Positions 13,566 through 27,215 of a DNA stretch of 64,000 nt are shown piece after piece. The position numbers and the translations under genes were made by a program. The DNA is from Pampus argenteus (taxonomy: Eukaryota; Chordata; Actinopteri; Scombriformes; Stromateidae): assembly GCA_036937835.1 (NCBI GenBank), contig CM072873.1, positions 16,542,001 to 16,606,000 on the forward strand. The letters run 5' to 3'. The first letter of the stretch is position 1, and the number at the start of each line of letters is the position of its first letter. The notes under the pieces were generated by a model that did no database searches, had not been told where the DNA came from, and was given only the letters and a program-made list of their open reading frames with translations.

Positions 13566-13611
13566 ATAAACACCAGGATTGGAAACTGACATTTCCAATC
13601 CTGGTGTTTAT
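13566..13611. repeat. Perfect 20-bp inverted repeat with 6-base loop
   Basis: The left arm ATAAACACCAGGATTGGAAA (13566-13585) and right arm TTTCCAATCCTGGTGTTTAT (13592-13611) are exact reverse complements around the loop CTGACA. It lies in no recognised gene and has no flanking transposon hallmark that I can see. Confidence 0.9.
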
Positions 13612-16600
13612 AGCCAGGTGCCTCTGTTTTTCCCAGATTGTCAGGCTGTGGTATTAGCAGGGTCTTACAGAGATGACAGACGGAGCAACGCAGGGTCCCC
13701 CAGGTCAAGCTAATACTCAGTACTACTAATACACACTCAAAGACTAATTACATGGACATCTTACATCCAGCCCTGTGTAAAAACCACTTCATTTAATCAG
13801 CATGGTAATAGTTACTGCACACATGTCCTATATATACACACTTTTGATATATTATCAAATTATTTCTGCTTATTTTCATATAAACATTAATTTAATGATG
13901 CTCTTATCATCTTGCCTTGTGGCCACTTTTTAAGTATCGTCTCTATGAGCAACAACAAGCAACTTAAGAGTGCTCCTGTATATTTTTGGTCTTTGTTTGT
14001 GTAGAAGTTTTGACATTGCCACATATCTCCCGGCACTATTTTGCACCAGTTTAGCACAGATTAGGCTTGCCTTAAATCACCTAGTGAGAAAATTAAAGAA
14101 TCTCAAATGTTTCATTACTTTTTCCAAAATTTGTTGAACCCAAACTTCAGATATATTGTAGGCCTGACATGGTTAAAGATCTATAGATCAGGAGACAAAT
14201 TGCTACAACCCTTAGCTTTTTGAAATACCGTCAAAAACAAATCTAAATGTTGTTCATCCTGGCAAAAAAACAACAAAAAGAAACTTTTGCATATTAAGTT
14301 TTTCTTATAGTTGCAGAAAATTGGAAATTGTGAAACTCTGAGGATATCAACAGGTTGATAAAAGAAAATTTAAAGTTTAGTTCAGTAAATACATGTCTAA
14401 AAGTATTTTATGAACAGTTTATGCTACTGATTTATTTACATTACATTGCCAGTGTTTTATACTCTATATCTGCATTGTGCTGGCTAAGGCGAATAGAAGA
14501 AGAAAAGCTTTTTTTCCTGCAAGGTCACCAGTCTGAGCTTGGAAAGTGCGAACACAACGCTTGGTTCTTCTTCTTTGCCATCACTGTGGTGCCCTTGAGC
14601 GAGGCTCTCAACTCTGTTTCTGTGACCAGTAGGTCAGATTGTTCTTACTGGGCAGCTACCCCACAGCAATCTTTAGTTTCTTAACAGTCGTGATCATCCA
14701 GGGCAACTTGCACACAGCTTAGGGTGTTCTCACAAAGAAGTGCTTCGAGGAAATGTATTCCTAAATTTAATCTTAACTATTTGTGTGTCTGGCTTTTGCT
14801 GATATTCCCCCTGCTACAGTGTTGGTGTCCGTGTGTGCTGAGTCAAAGGGTTGTGTGTGCAGTATCAGAGGGCTTCGGCGTGCATCAGGAGCTGCATGTT
14901 GTCTTATAGGGAGACTGCTGGTAACTTAAGTCCTGGGAATTGGGTCAATGCAGAGCAGGCCAGCAGCACAGAGGAGGTTAAGCTCAATGATTAGCCACTA
15001 AGCCAAGACCACAGTGCTGCAATCTCTTGTACAGTCTAAGACATGTCGGGTGGTGTATATTCAATCACAGTATAGATTGACACAGATGCACACACCCATA
15101 GTCTCACACACACACACATCTTCAAACTACACAAGCATGGAACAGGTATTGGCAAAAAATGTGTTTGCAAACTGCACTGTACAAAGTCTTATTTTTCAGG
15201 GATTTTGATACCTTAAAAGCTGCTTTTAGTGCGTTGTTTTGTTTTCACAGCCTGCAACTTTACTATTTTGCTCTCAGCGCTCTCATTAGTATTCATTCCA
15301 CACTGGGCAGGCAGCTGTTTTCATCAATAAGCTCTGATAAACCAACTGTAGGCTACATACACCCTGAATCACACAGCAGACAGACAAGGATAATGATTAG
15401 CTGGTGAACACAGTGGAGCATTCGGCAGCTGAAGACACAGATAGTGATGACCAAAACAACGCTAAAACAACCACGTGGTCAGAAACACACAACTTCACAT
15501 GCATGTTAACGCTGCTCTTTAACTGCATGTAAACTACAGTAAAATTAAAGGCAGAAACATAGATTCAGCTCAGATGGATATGAAAGGCGTTTCCTTTCTT
15601 TGCATCACTAACCTCCAACAGGCAAATCTAAAAATATTATCTGTTCTTTTTGAATAAAGAAAACAGGGTTACTATTCATAAATCTTAAATTAACTACAAA
15701 AGAGATTATCAACGACTTTATGTCCCATTTCCTGTTTTGTTAGCAGGTGCGAACGATGTGAAGCAGCAGCGTGACTGAATGTGTGAGACTGAGTCAAAGA
15801 TTTGTAAATTGGACCTCTACATAATGAAAAACGCCCGAGTCTAAAAACTGCTCTCGCTCTGCCTCATGAAAAACGCAGATTCATTCCTCTGGTAAAAAAC
15901 ACACACATATTCACACAAACTGCAGCCACAGAAACTTCACACATTGTGATGTATGTGTGTGTGTGTGCTTACAAGAGCATCACTGAGCCAATATTTCACA
16001 ATATTTCAGAAAAAAACAACAACCATACACCCAAAATCTGTTGATCCTGTAAAACCCTCGTCTCCAAATAGCCGTGTATCTGCAGCATTCCAGTATCCGC
16101 GGCTTAATTAAAACCCTTTTTCCACAAGATACCATGGGACCGCTTTGTGGGTGTCTATTTAATCACGCTCTTGATCTGTTGAATGGCATTGTGTTTGATG
16201 TTGGTTAATGTGCTTCCTTTGTGCTGCTGCGTAAGTGGCTCTCTTGAGGGAAATTATGTGCATATTTTCGCTAAAGGTGACATTTCCTTGCTTGCTCTGT
16301 GAAATAAACGAGTGGAGAAAGCTGCGTTGCATCTATTTCCTGACTGAGAGGAGTGGAGGCCTGTTTGGTCTGTGCCAAAGCTATCAACTAATGGAGTTTG
16401 GCTGCACTGCCACAAATGCATTTATAGTATACCATTAATTCATTAAGCAACTGCAGTCCTCTCATTTCAAATAAAACAAGAGAAGAGGAGGAAACGGAGA
16501 GAGGCAGCTTTCATTTGGGAGGAGTGTCATTAATCTCAGAGGCCTGGTGTCAAGGACAAATGGTGAAGGAACGGAAGTACAGTGTGTGTGTGTGTGTGTC

Positions 16601-19600
16601 ACTGTGAGGCTGCACCTGTGTGTGCAGCTATAGCTGCTGACAGAGGGAGGGAGACGGCTAATTTTAGTTCAGGTGAAAGAAAGGAGGGAGCGGCGGGGTT
16701 TGATGAGCAGGATCGTTGTCACGGATCTGAATTCCCCATCCAACAAAAAAAAAAACAACAGGCACCGAGGCAGCATGACAGACTGACAGGGCCCAGACAG
16801 ACGAGCCCCATCGATCAAAACCACAGTGGCCTTAGTTTATTGATCAAACAGCATGGAGACCTGGGGAGTGAGAGAGTACAAAGAGACGGAAGAAACAGCG
16901 AGAGGGAATTCAGGGAGCAGGTCAAAGAAAAACATTTTCGAGATGCAGAAATTGACACTGACTGCAAAAACAGTATTTTTTTTTAGCATATCCGTATCAC
17001 AGTATCAGCTTTGAAACACAACACTGGTTTTAATACAATATTATTTCTATTCCAGATAGGTCTGTTGTCGAATTGTTATTCCTTTCTGTTTTTCATCACA
17101 ACTGTAGTAGTGTAGCATACATTCGGTTTTTAGATGCTTTTCCTCTGAAAACGATGCTGATGCGAGCAGTGAGAGTGAACCAGAAAAGTTGGAAGCTGAA
17201 AAACCAAAACAAATGAGCTGACACTAAAACGCTCCATGTTTCTCTGGGTTCGTCTCTATGACTGACCTTTTTTCACAATCACATAGTCATCATCACTACA
17301 ACACGATCGGTATGTCTCAGTCTGGTGTGGCTTTTACGCGTACGTGTCCTTGACTTTGTGTGTGTTTATCTCATTCTGACATAAAGCTGATGAAGCAGAA
17401 ATCACAGACCAGACCTGATTACAGTCAAACATTTAAGGCAATGCGGATGAGCAATGTTGCTTGCAACAGTTTTGTCTCACGGGGATGTTTTTCATCAAAG
17501 CTAACAGTAATGATACGTTTTGCAGCCTTAAAAACTCACCCTGTAATTCCTGCTTTGATTGTCTTGAAGCTTAAGCATTTATCTCAAAATTTAAGGTTCA
17601 ATCACACTGGAAATTCACATTTATAGGCAACATTTAGACAGATTCTTCACCGTGTCCTCCACTATTTTAAAAAAAATACAGCATGTGTCATCACCCAGAG
17701 GCACCAGAGAGCCATTAAACAAGATTTTCTGCTTTACCAGTAAAGTAAAACATTCTGCAGGCATATGAGCAGAAGACACAGAGGCGTACCTGTAAATTAA
17801 ACTGGTTGTGTGTTCAGCATGGATATAAAACAATCTTATATGTCACCCAGACTTACAGCTATAGATTGACCATAAAGCTCAAGAGGCTCTCCCCGAATCC
17901 CCATTTATTTTGAACTCCTTGACTGATATTATCTAGAGCCAGGCAATGCAATTACAGCGGCCCTGCCATCAATAGCGGGTTCCAGCAGTGCAAGCATGAC
18001 AGAAATCCACTTATTCCATCTAGTATTGATGTCAATTTACTGTTTCATTACAGCCGGAGCTTAGAGAGCTGCACATGATCACAACTGAAGGAGTATCTTA
18101 TTATGGGACCTTAAAGCAAGTTTAGAACCACAGCAGATAAATAATACAACAGACACAATGCGTAATCATGAACAGACGCTCTGCAGACACACGAGCACTT
18201 AGAAAGGTAGATTATGTGTAGGACATTGTTCAGTTGCATATGGATGAGCTGGAGCAGGTAATATTAAGACTGGGGATTTGTAGAGAGTCCTTCAGCGTGC
18301 AGTGATGCTGACCAGGGTTATTATTATTATAGCTTTGTTATTTCTCACTGTAGTTTAAGTTTTAGTTTAGATTTATATACACACACAATCTTCATTATGT
18401 TTAACTATGATCTTGTTTCAATTCCTTATTGTTTAGAGCTACACCGCCTGCTGAAACACAACAGAGACGCAGTATGTTAAATCTGTTTTACTGTTTGTTT
18501 GCACCATCAACAAAATATGATCTGCTGTTTTGGGCGCTGACAAAGTCAGACAATGACAAAGTCATACAGTGTATTCAAGATAAATAGTGTGAGGACAAAG
18601 TATCACACACACACATGCAACCTAAGGCAGTACAAATGCTGCGTTGCTTTTTTTTTAGCAGTCTTGCCTGTAACGATGGCCAACTCTCAAACTGATGGGA
18701 GCTTCTATTACAAGCAGAAAAACAATAACCTTAAACACAGTTATAATAAACTGAAACACAATTAGACCAAAAGTATCTAAAAATGTCCTTAAGTTATATC
18801 AAGTTAGAAAAAAATAGTCTATGTTACAAATTACACATATCATCCACAAGTACATTCTCAATAATTTGCATAAGCATATCTTATTGTGAAAGTTGATAGT
18901 GTTATCAGGGCCAAATGCTAGGCTAAGCTAGTGGCTAAAAAGTAAGCCAACATTAGCACATGTATTACCAACCTTATAGACAAGCCAGGCTAAAGTAGTA
19001 CCCGAAATGCAACTAGCGAGACCATAACATATAACATATATAACATATAAAACTCATACCTTGTTCACTTTCCAGCTAAGTGGCAGAGTATTGCATCAAA
19101 ACATTTTCACAGCCAAACATTTGAATCGTCCTTACATCCGGTTTTACAAAGCAAAATGCGAAAAAATGTGCCTTCAAAATAAAAGTCCAAATCGATGTCA
19201 CCAAAAAAAAAAAAAAAAAAGGATAAACCTTGTATAAAATCAATACTAGATCAAAAGGTAAACATTGCAGTCATTTACATTGCCTGTATTTGAAAGTTAA
19301 AAGTGGGGTTATATCATACACCAAAAGTCTGCAGCCATAATTCCTGAATTTGATTGCATTATACTCTACAGGGGTTCATGTTATTGTGTCCACCCCCTGT
19401 AGGCCGAACTCTGTTAATCTCCGAAGATGCAAGCACTTTCTGCCTCTTCCAGGCTGGGCTTCACCTGCTAAAGTTGATAAATGAGGAACCACTGAAATGT
19501 TTTTGGGGTTGAAACTGAGAAACTGTGACTATATTGATTAGGGAAATGTCTGCATCAGGTGAAACACTTGGAGCCTCACCAACCTCATCCTCTCTAATTT

Positions 19601-19871
19601 GTAATCTGGCTCACAGTCAGACCACGAGGAGAAGACAGAGTGCTTTTCCACTGGCATGAGGTCGAGTCCCACCAGCACTTCCCTTCCTGATTCTTCTTCT
19701 GCTTTGTATCTGCTGCCTCTGTACCGTTAAAGTAATGTTGGGAGGAACAAGACTGTTCATTTGCTAAAATATCTTATTATTCCAAACCCCTCTTCTCCCC
19801 TTGCTTTCTCCTTATGCTCCCATCCTGAAACATCATAGGTGTAACACTGACCTAAACCTGAGGGTGGCAGA

Positions 19872-21097
19872 ATGCCGGAGCAGAGCAACGACTATCGTGT
19901 GGTGGTGTTTGGGGCCGGTGGTGTGGGGAAGAGCTCCCTGGTCCTGCGCTTTGTGAAGGGCACCTTCAGGGACACCTACATCCCCACAGTGGAGGATACC
20001 TACCGCCAGGTGATCAGCTGTGATAAGAGCGTGTGCACCCTGCAGATCACTGACACCACAGGGAGTCACCAGTTCCCGGCCATGCAGCGACTCTCCATCT
20101 CCAAAGGCCACGCCTTCATCCTGGTGTACTCCATCACGAGCAAACAGTCCCTGGAGGAGCTTAAACCCATTTACCAACAGGTGGGGAGTGCTGGTGTGAT
20201 TATGTTTGTGTATTTGTGGATATTTGTCATGTAAAGAGGTAGGATAGAGTCACAGTTGAGTGCATAGGTGTATTGACATATGTTTGAAGCTTTGTTGATT
20301 GGAGTGCTTGTGTACCTACTGATATTTGATCTATCTGCTGCTGCATTATTCTTTCAGCTGAGTGAGGTTCATACAGCAACTGTTGGCAACTTTCGACTTC
20401 ACGTTTATTTGTCATTTCAGCCATTCATCAGGCAAAAAGCATACAGCTAAATGAAATATTCCTTCTCTCTGGACTATAAAAAAACAGCAAATCATTAAAA
20501 GTGTGTAAGTGCACCAAGAACTTTAGTGGAATAATATCAGCAAGACTTTAATAGTATTCTGGCTGCAGGGACTCTTCTTTGTAGCTATGCTGCACGTTGG
20601 GAATTATATTATCATTGATATGACAACATTTATAAAGGGGCTTGATGCTCTGACTAATACATATCAGCAAAACATTTAATCATGCTTTATAGGTCGGTAT
20701 AAACAATCACTAAGGAAAACTTTTGGGTTGCCAGTTTAGTTGGTAAATATACTTCTGTCTCAACTGCCAGCCAGATCATAGCAAACCTTATTTTTCTCTC
20801 CTTTTGCAGGTCCTGGCCATTAAGGGCAACGTTGAGGCAATCCCTATCATGCTTGTGGGTAACAAGAGCGACGAGACCCAGCGGGAGGTGGAGACCAAGG
20901 ACGGGGAGGCCCAGGCCAACCAGTGGAAGTGCGCCTTTATGGAGACATCGGCCAAGACAAACCACAATGTAACCGAGCTCTTCCAGGAGCTCCTCAACCT
21001 GGACAAGAAGAGGAACATGAGCCTCAACATTGACGGCAAGCGCTCAGGGAAGCAGTCCCGCGCCGAGAGACTGAAGGGCAAATGCAGCGTGATGTAA
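19872..21097 (+). CDS. diras1: DIRAS1 (Rig/Di-Ras1), small Ras-like GTPase, 2 coding exons
   Basis: DIRAS1 is a plasma-membrane Ras-family GTPase that is mostly GTP-bound and antagonises Ras/Rap signalling by sequestering SmgGDS. Coding exons 19872-20180 and 20810-21097 join in phase to give 198 residues, the usual length. Visible motifs are the P-loop GAGGVGKSS (14-22), effector region YIPTVEDTYRQ (36-46), switch II DTTGSHQ (61-67), NKSD (121-124) and ETSAK (148-152). The tail ends in CSVM, a CAAX box whose final Met predicts farnesylation, preceded by a basic stretch. Switch II has Ser at the position of Ras Gln61, a family trait linked to weak GTP hydrolysis. The upstream acceptor is probably CATCATAG at 19838, with an alternative GGCAG directly before the start. 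Orientation relative to gng7 is as in human. Confidence 0.97.
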
Positions 21098-21134
21098 AAC
21101 CGAATGCAAGAGAGGAGGAGAAGGGAAGTGAAGG

Positions 21135-21179
<45 letters not shown>

Positions 21180-22263
21180 GAGGTAAAAAATTAAGACGAG
21201 GGAAGAGAGACTCACTAAAATGTATCTCACTAAGAGCAAAAATGTCTGGAAAACAACGGGAATCTCATCATTCACATCCTCCTCTGTTTGACTGGTGCAT
21301 TCACAAACACAACTTGGCAGTTATTTAAAAAAAAACATACAGGAATCATGCAGGATTTGAGTTTGGAGTATACATCCATATGCATTCTGCTAAAGGAGAG
21401 ACGGCTGAGTATGAGAGGAGAGCAGAGGGACTGAAGTGTGTTACAGTTGAATTCCATGGAGAGGAGACAGCATGGATGTGGACTTTTGCATCATCCAAGA
21501 GCTACCAAACCTGACCAAGGAGCTCATCAAGACCTCGGACTGCAATAAAGACCACAAACGCTACAGCGCTCCTTAAAAAAAAAAGCTTACAGCAAAACAT
21601 ACAGTATCCTCTCTCACTTCTACACCTATCCCCACCCCCACCCCATCACCGACACGCTCATCCTTTTCATACTGATTATAACAAATATAGAGAAACATAA
21701 TGTATATGTAACAGAGTTGACAAAGTTAGTGAAGCTCACTGATGTGGTAGAAACACTATTTTATGAGACTGAGGTGTCCATCATGCTAGCAAGCACAGGA
21801 CTTGACGGTTTGAGACTGCTAGCATGAACGACATATTTAAAAGGGAGTTAAAACATAATGACTCCTGAGGACACTGATGTATATAAACGTGGGATATTCA
21901 AATATATTCCATCTAGTCTCTTCACAGATTCAATGAAATAGGGTGAAGTTTAGTCCAAGGTTTATATTTGTGACTAGAGGACAAATTTCCATTTTCTCAT
22001 CATAATCATTCCTCCTAATATATATATATATATATAAAAAAAGTCTCCTCTCTACCTTTATTAAACTGTCATTATATTCAAAACCCATCTGTGAATCCTC
22101 ATCTGAAGTGGAGAAGCATCCAGCAGCAGTGTATACACACATGCTACTGACACGACGCAACGATCCTTTTAAGACTCTCATGTAGTGTAGAATAACTGTG
22201 GATGAAAGCAAGCCGGACTCATTGAATCATGAAGCAGAAATACAAGTCTGACTTGTCCACGAA

Positions 22264-22288
22264 GGGGGGAGGGGGGGTGGGTGGGGTG
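22264..22288 (+). other. G-quadruplex-forming run on the diras1 sense strand
   Basis: At least four G runs of three or more bases are separated by one or two bases, which meets the usual G4 pattern. If the diras1 3' UTR extends through here it would be an RNA G-quadruplex. Confidence 0.6.
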
Positions 22289-22705
22289 ATACATTTGGGT
22301 AATCATTGCTAAGCCGGTAAGACAAAAAGTGAACTGGGATGATTTGGGGTTTCTGAGGTTGAGAATGTCAGTTTGCTATGGCACTTTTCACGTGAAGGTT
22401 TCTAATTTCTTTTTGCCTTGTTTTTCTTGTTTGTTTGCTTTATGATGCTCTTTAAATTCATGTAAAGTCAAAAAATAACCCTACTGCAAACAAAAAAGCA
22501 CACAGAGGGGAAAAAAAGCAAATTAAAAAAATAAAAATAAAATAATAATAATAATAATAATAAGATGGATGTAAGTTTTCGCCATGCAGATTATTCAGTG
22601 CGACCTGAATAAGTAATTCTGTTTCCTCTTTGGTTGGTTTGGTCACATTAGCTCTCATACATTACACTCACTCATCCATATGCATAAACAGGAAACAGAA
22701 TGGGT

Positions 22706-22802
22706 CACACACACACACACACACACAGCATGCGCGCAGATTAACCTTGAATGCATTCATCCAAGCAGCGAAAAGAAAAATAAATAAATAAATGTGCTGC
22801 GT

Positions 22803-22839
<37 letters not shown>
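22706..22839. repeat. Two (CA)n microsatellites
   Basis: Arrays at 22706-22728 and 22807-22839 are separated by about 78 bases of unique sequence. Confidence 0.9.
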
Positions 22840-22842
<3 letters not shown>

Positions 22843-25800
22843 CTGTGATCTGAGTAACACTGTTGGCTGATTACATGAAGACAAACAGGGCTCACTCAGC
22901 CTAAATGCCCTCACATTGCACTTTATATCATAAATACACACACACACAACTGTAATTTGCCTTTTTTTTTTGCCTACATTATGTGTCAATTATCTCCACT
23001 TAACACCGAATATCCTCCTGGAGCCATTAAATAGCTCTATGTCCAAAGTGCATACACCCTTTTTTTTCATGCAGGAGCTCTGAATATTGTACACAGTGTA
23101 CACAGGACAGCCAAAAGCACAATACTTTTTTACCAACATATCTATCTGTAAAATTTTTTTGTTGCGTACGTGTGTTTCTTCTGTATATATATATTTATTT
23201 TTTTTGTCCTTCTCTTTGTCACCTTTGTGCAGTTTTCATCTTTTTACATTCATTCACCAGTCACCTGCACATGGAGGAGCAATCGCATCATGATCACAGG
23301 TAGCTCTCAGTCTCTAGATGTAGATGTACAACGTCAAATCTACGTGTGTTTTAATGGCACAATGAGGTTGTGTGGTTCTGCTGAGCAACAGGGTATCGTG
23401 ATGTGAGCTATGGTCGTGAAGTGTGTAAATCTGACCACACACAGGATATATCATATGTAGTACAGTAGGAAGTCACAAAAGAGGTGGGGCAGATTATTTT
23501 TATTTAATTTTTTTTTTTCATCGCTTAGGCAACAACAATTCGGGTGGAGGATTATCTGCTCCTGTAATGTTAAACCTAAAGACGCAGAACAGATGATGCC
23601 CCCTTATAACTGTCTACAGTATCTCTTTGGGGAAAAAAAAAAAGAAGAAAGAAAGAAAAAAGAAAAAGCACAGCAACTGTCCTCGTTAGCGGTGTCCGTC
23701 TCCTTCTCTGTCTTTATGTGTGCAGCAGAATCAACAACTGGGCACTTTAGGGTGACATTTTACTTGAAATGTCCCTCCTTGCATTATTCATGCCCACAAA
23801 CCCACATCATATTCCAAATGTCTAGTTAGTGTAAATAAGCATCATGGTAGTTCAAAGAAATGTTTATAAGAGCTTCGAGTAAAATGTTACCCATGTAAAG
23901 AAATACTGTACCCACTGTCTTTCTGGGAAATAGGTCCTTTGTAACCAGGAACAGGTTCGATGTTAACTATATACTGTAATATACAGCTTAATAATGATGC
24001 TCATGATATATTGTATTTGACACATCCACTCTTCGGATCTATCAATCAGATAATACTAGCAAAATGTGAATATGTAACTAAAAGTTCCACTCCATGGCTG
24101 TTTCTTTTCTTTTTTTTCTTTTCTTTTTAAAGTTGAATGAATTCGTTGTTATCGATGTATTGTATTTTGCACTAATGTGAGGTCCTGTTAAATTCAAAAG
24201 ATTTGCATTGTAAACGTACCCTTTACCTGTTAGATGCAAGGGATGCTCACTCGTACTCTACGTTTTGTTTTTTTTGTTTTTTTGTTTGTTTGTTTGTTTT
24301 TTGTTTTTCCACCTGTCTCTCATATTTCAAAAACAAGACTTATGGGACAGATCTTACAGTTGTTAAAAGTTGTTTGTTTTAGCCAATTTAGATGCCAGAT
24401 GAATGGAGCAATCTCAGTAATGCACAGCCTACCTGACGTGATCATCTGAGGGTTAAAAAGCTAAATTGTAATAATAAAAAACACTATCAGACCCAGACCT
24501 AGTTCTGGTCTGATGTGATGTGTAGCTACCGCTGCATATATATCAGCTGGTTGCAACACCAGATTGCGAGCGCATGTTTGTGCAATCTGTTGTTCTTGCT
24601 GACGTCTACAGGAAACTGTCGCTGTTCGTGTTCCTGTGTGGAATATGATACAGCAGGGAGGGAAAAAAAAAACAGTGTGAGAGCTGTACCGACAACACGC
24701 TGGAGCAAGGGAGGGAGCTGTGCTATGAATAGAAATAGTGTGAAAATATGGAGTAGAAATGGCACTAACAGGATTGAAATGTGGTCACATGTGACTGAGA
24801 AAAGAAGAAGATGGTGTGCATGGGAGTGTGTGAGTGTCGGTCGAGTTTCTGGCTTCTGTGTGATTTAAACACTGGCATGAATCAGGACAGACACCTCTGC
24901 CCCCGTCCTCCCATGGCTTGTCTCATCTCATTCATCAGTTTAGCATATTCACTGCTACCGTCTATGTGTGTGAGTGTGTGTGTGTGTGTGTGTGTAACTG
25001 TGATTTCATCCATGTATGTGTGTTTTCAATCACCTATTTGCATTCTTTATGCTGTGGCCTGCATGAGTGTGTGTGTTCGTGCATGTTTGTGTTTGTACCA
25101 TCTTACTGTCAGATGTTTGAAGCTTTTCCTGTGGAGGACGCCTACACATTTCTGCATGAGTCATCAAACACACTCCTCTATACACACACACACACACACA
25201 TGCATATAACAGGCATGGAAGTAAACTAGACAGACTGCATGCACTCAACTGCATACACACGCTTATACACACATGTTACATCCACACAGGCCTCGTTAGT
25301 GAAACCTTATTTGCTCACTGGCTACTTTTCTGCATAAAATCGACCATCCGGCACCTAAAAATGATTTTCATTTCTTTCACTTTCATCCCTTCTGACTTTT
25401 TTCTTTTATGTTTTTGCGAGTCGGTTGCACTTGAACAGGCTAAAGGCCGACCCCTCTCACATCTGACTGTAGATAGTTGTAAATAGTGTTCAAAGGACTT
25501 AATATTTCAGAGATGAGAGAAGTGAGGAGAGTGAGTTTGCGCAGAGTAAAGGATGCTGCGGTGGGAAGGAGCTGTCGCCTGCATTTTCTTCTTAGTAGGC
25601 AAAAAGGGTCCAATCAGAAGCAACACAGTAAAAGTACTTCAGAAGTGACTTGATGACTTTATGTCAACTTCAAAAGCTTTGGGCGTTTTTCTCCAAAATA
25701 CTCTGTTTTTTTTTTGTTTTCCTGCAAGAAAAACAGTTAATTGACTTTCAAAAAAGGAAATCTACACTAATAGCACTTTTCCCAGATTTGGTTTTTAGAC

Positions 25801-26548
25801 CAGGCAAAGTTCACCTCATTGAGGTAACAGGGTACTCACTGGTCACGTTGCTGAAGAGTCGGCGTGGTTCACGTGTGTTCATGTGGTCCTGTGATGCTGT
25901 AACGAAGGGCACTCATTCAGAAACTGAATACACAGGAAAGGTTTCTAGTCTATCTAAGGTTTGTTCCATAAACTCATTTTCGACCATCGAGGGCAGGTTA
26001 CAGTCCTGTCCAGTTGGGCTTTGAATCCGAGGATCTGAAGGAAATCAGTGCTGGAAGATGATGAGCGGAATTGGAAATTGCTCCCACTGACCCCATTAAC
26101 CTCTCCAGATCACTTTTGCCGCCGCTCTGTACAGTACATCTCGTCTGATTGCCTCAGATCCTCACAAGCTGTTTCTGCAGGCAGGGCTGTAAAGCAGGGG
26201 CATATAGACTTTGTGGGTAATGTAGTTCGGTACTATCCTGTCGCTCTGGCCCTTCATTCCTGCATGGTCCCTTTTGGTGTTCCAGCCAGCATGAGAACAA
26301 GGACACAAACTGTGAATCATCTTTGTATTTTTTAAAATAAATTCCTCAGCAACATTTATGGCTTTGGTTTTGCAAATGGTTTATTTCTTTTCAGCACTTA
26401 TTGTTTTTTGTAAATGATTCTGTTGGTTTGTTTGTTTTTCTGTTGGGACTTTTTATTTATTTAACTAATTATGATGTATAGATATTTATTCTAGCAATAG
26501 TCTTCCTATTAAAATATACTGTGCTGATGCATCCTCTGAATAACTAAA

Positions 26549-26551
<3 letters not shown>

Positions 26552-26618
<67 letters not shown>
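26552..26618. repeat. (AT)n microsatellite
   Basis: About 67 bases of uninterrupted alternating AT, followed by a short TAA repeat. Confidence 0.95.
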
Positions 26619-26621
<3 letters not shown>

Positions 26622-26824
26622 AATAATAATCAAATCTGCAAAATGATTTTCCTAATAAAAATGTGAACTAAGGAGTGTTTCCTGTCTTTTTAATTTTTGT
26701 ATATTCTTACATTTAAGGATGATTTTCTGTATCATCCTTGGATTTTGGACTGTTGATCAGATAAAACAAGATATTTGAAGATGTCATCATGATCTCTATC
26801 ATAAAATCATAAATATGTAAAATA

Positions 26825-27045
26825 TTTTTTTTTTCACTATTTTCTGACATTTTATAAGACAAAGCGATTCATCGGTTAATTGAGAAAATAATCAGCAGAT
26901 ATTAATTGATAATGAAAATAATTTGTTAGTTGCAGCTTTACTTTTATTTATGATAAATAACCTCATGATGCTACCTGCGAAACTAATTATATTCCCATTA
27001 GCTGTACTTTGTGTTTACCGCTAATTAGTCAATAGCTGTAGACTT
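26825..27045 (-). repeat. Adjacent fragments of dispersed repeats A and B
   Basis: Bases 26825-26945 are the reverse-oriented end of family A, ending GTTAGTTGCAGC. Bases 26950-27045 (CCTGCGAAACTAATTATATT, then GTACTTTGTGTTTA) match the tail of the family B copy at 39500-39590. Confidence 0.5.
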
Positions 27046-27201
27046 TCAGTATTTTCTTATAGCTGAATTCACTCTGCAAAGAAAATACAGGAAACCCACA
27101 CAGACATGCTGGATTCATACTAGTCTCCCACTCCTTCTTTCACTCTCGCTTCTTTCTTCTTAACCCTGTAACATCTGCTTGGGGATGCTGTGCCCAGCAT
27201 G

Positions 27202-27215
27202 GTTGCTATGGAGAC
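27202..27215 (+). promoter_or_regulatory. RFX X-box-like site
   Basis: GTTGCTATGGAGAC fits the imperfect palindrome bound by RFX factors (GTNRCC, short spacer, RGYAAC, read on the other strand). It lies about 2 kb upstream of the likely gng7 first exon, beside a CRE-like TGACGTTG. Function is inference. Confidence 0.4.

Larger units (their letters stand above)
11260..19838. other. Gene-free stretch, possible diras1 first intron
   Basis: I found no coding exon. Contents are a purine-rich tract at about 11617-11660, a long (TG)n array at 12080-12138, CCTG/TTTG simple repeats near 12320-12360, a perfect hairpin at 13566-13611, and otherwise unremarkable AT-rich DNA. Several short open frames overlap simple repeats and look spurious. 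Confidence 0.55.
21098..24478 (+). other. diras1: Probable long diras1 3' UTR with alternative poly(A) signals
   Basis: The stop codon is followed by a GA-rich tract (about 21130-21185). A proximal AATAAA lies at 21544-21549, with a genomic A run close behind. There is then a G-rich run at 22264-22288, two CA arrays (22706-22728 and 22807-22839) and a distal AATAAA at 24473-24478. A further AATAAA lies near 26334. No other gene is recognisable here. That the transcript reaches the distal sites is inference. Confidence 0.45.

Noticed and set aside
16582..16986. A 134-aa plus-strand frame
   Set aside because: It begins in a GT repeat, has no recognisable domain and no supporting splice sites. 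Composition alone does not justify a gene.
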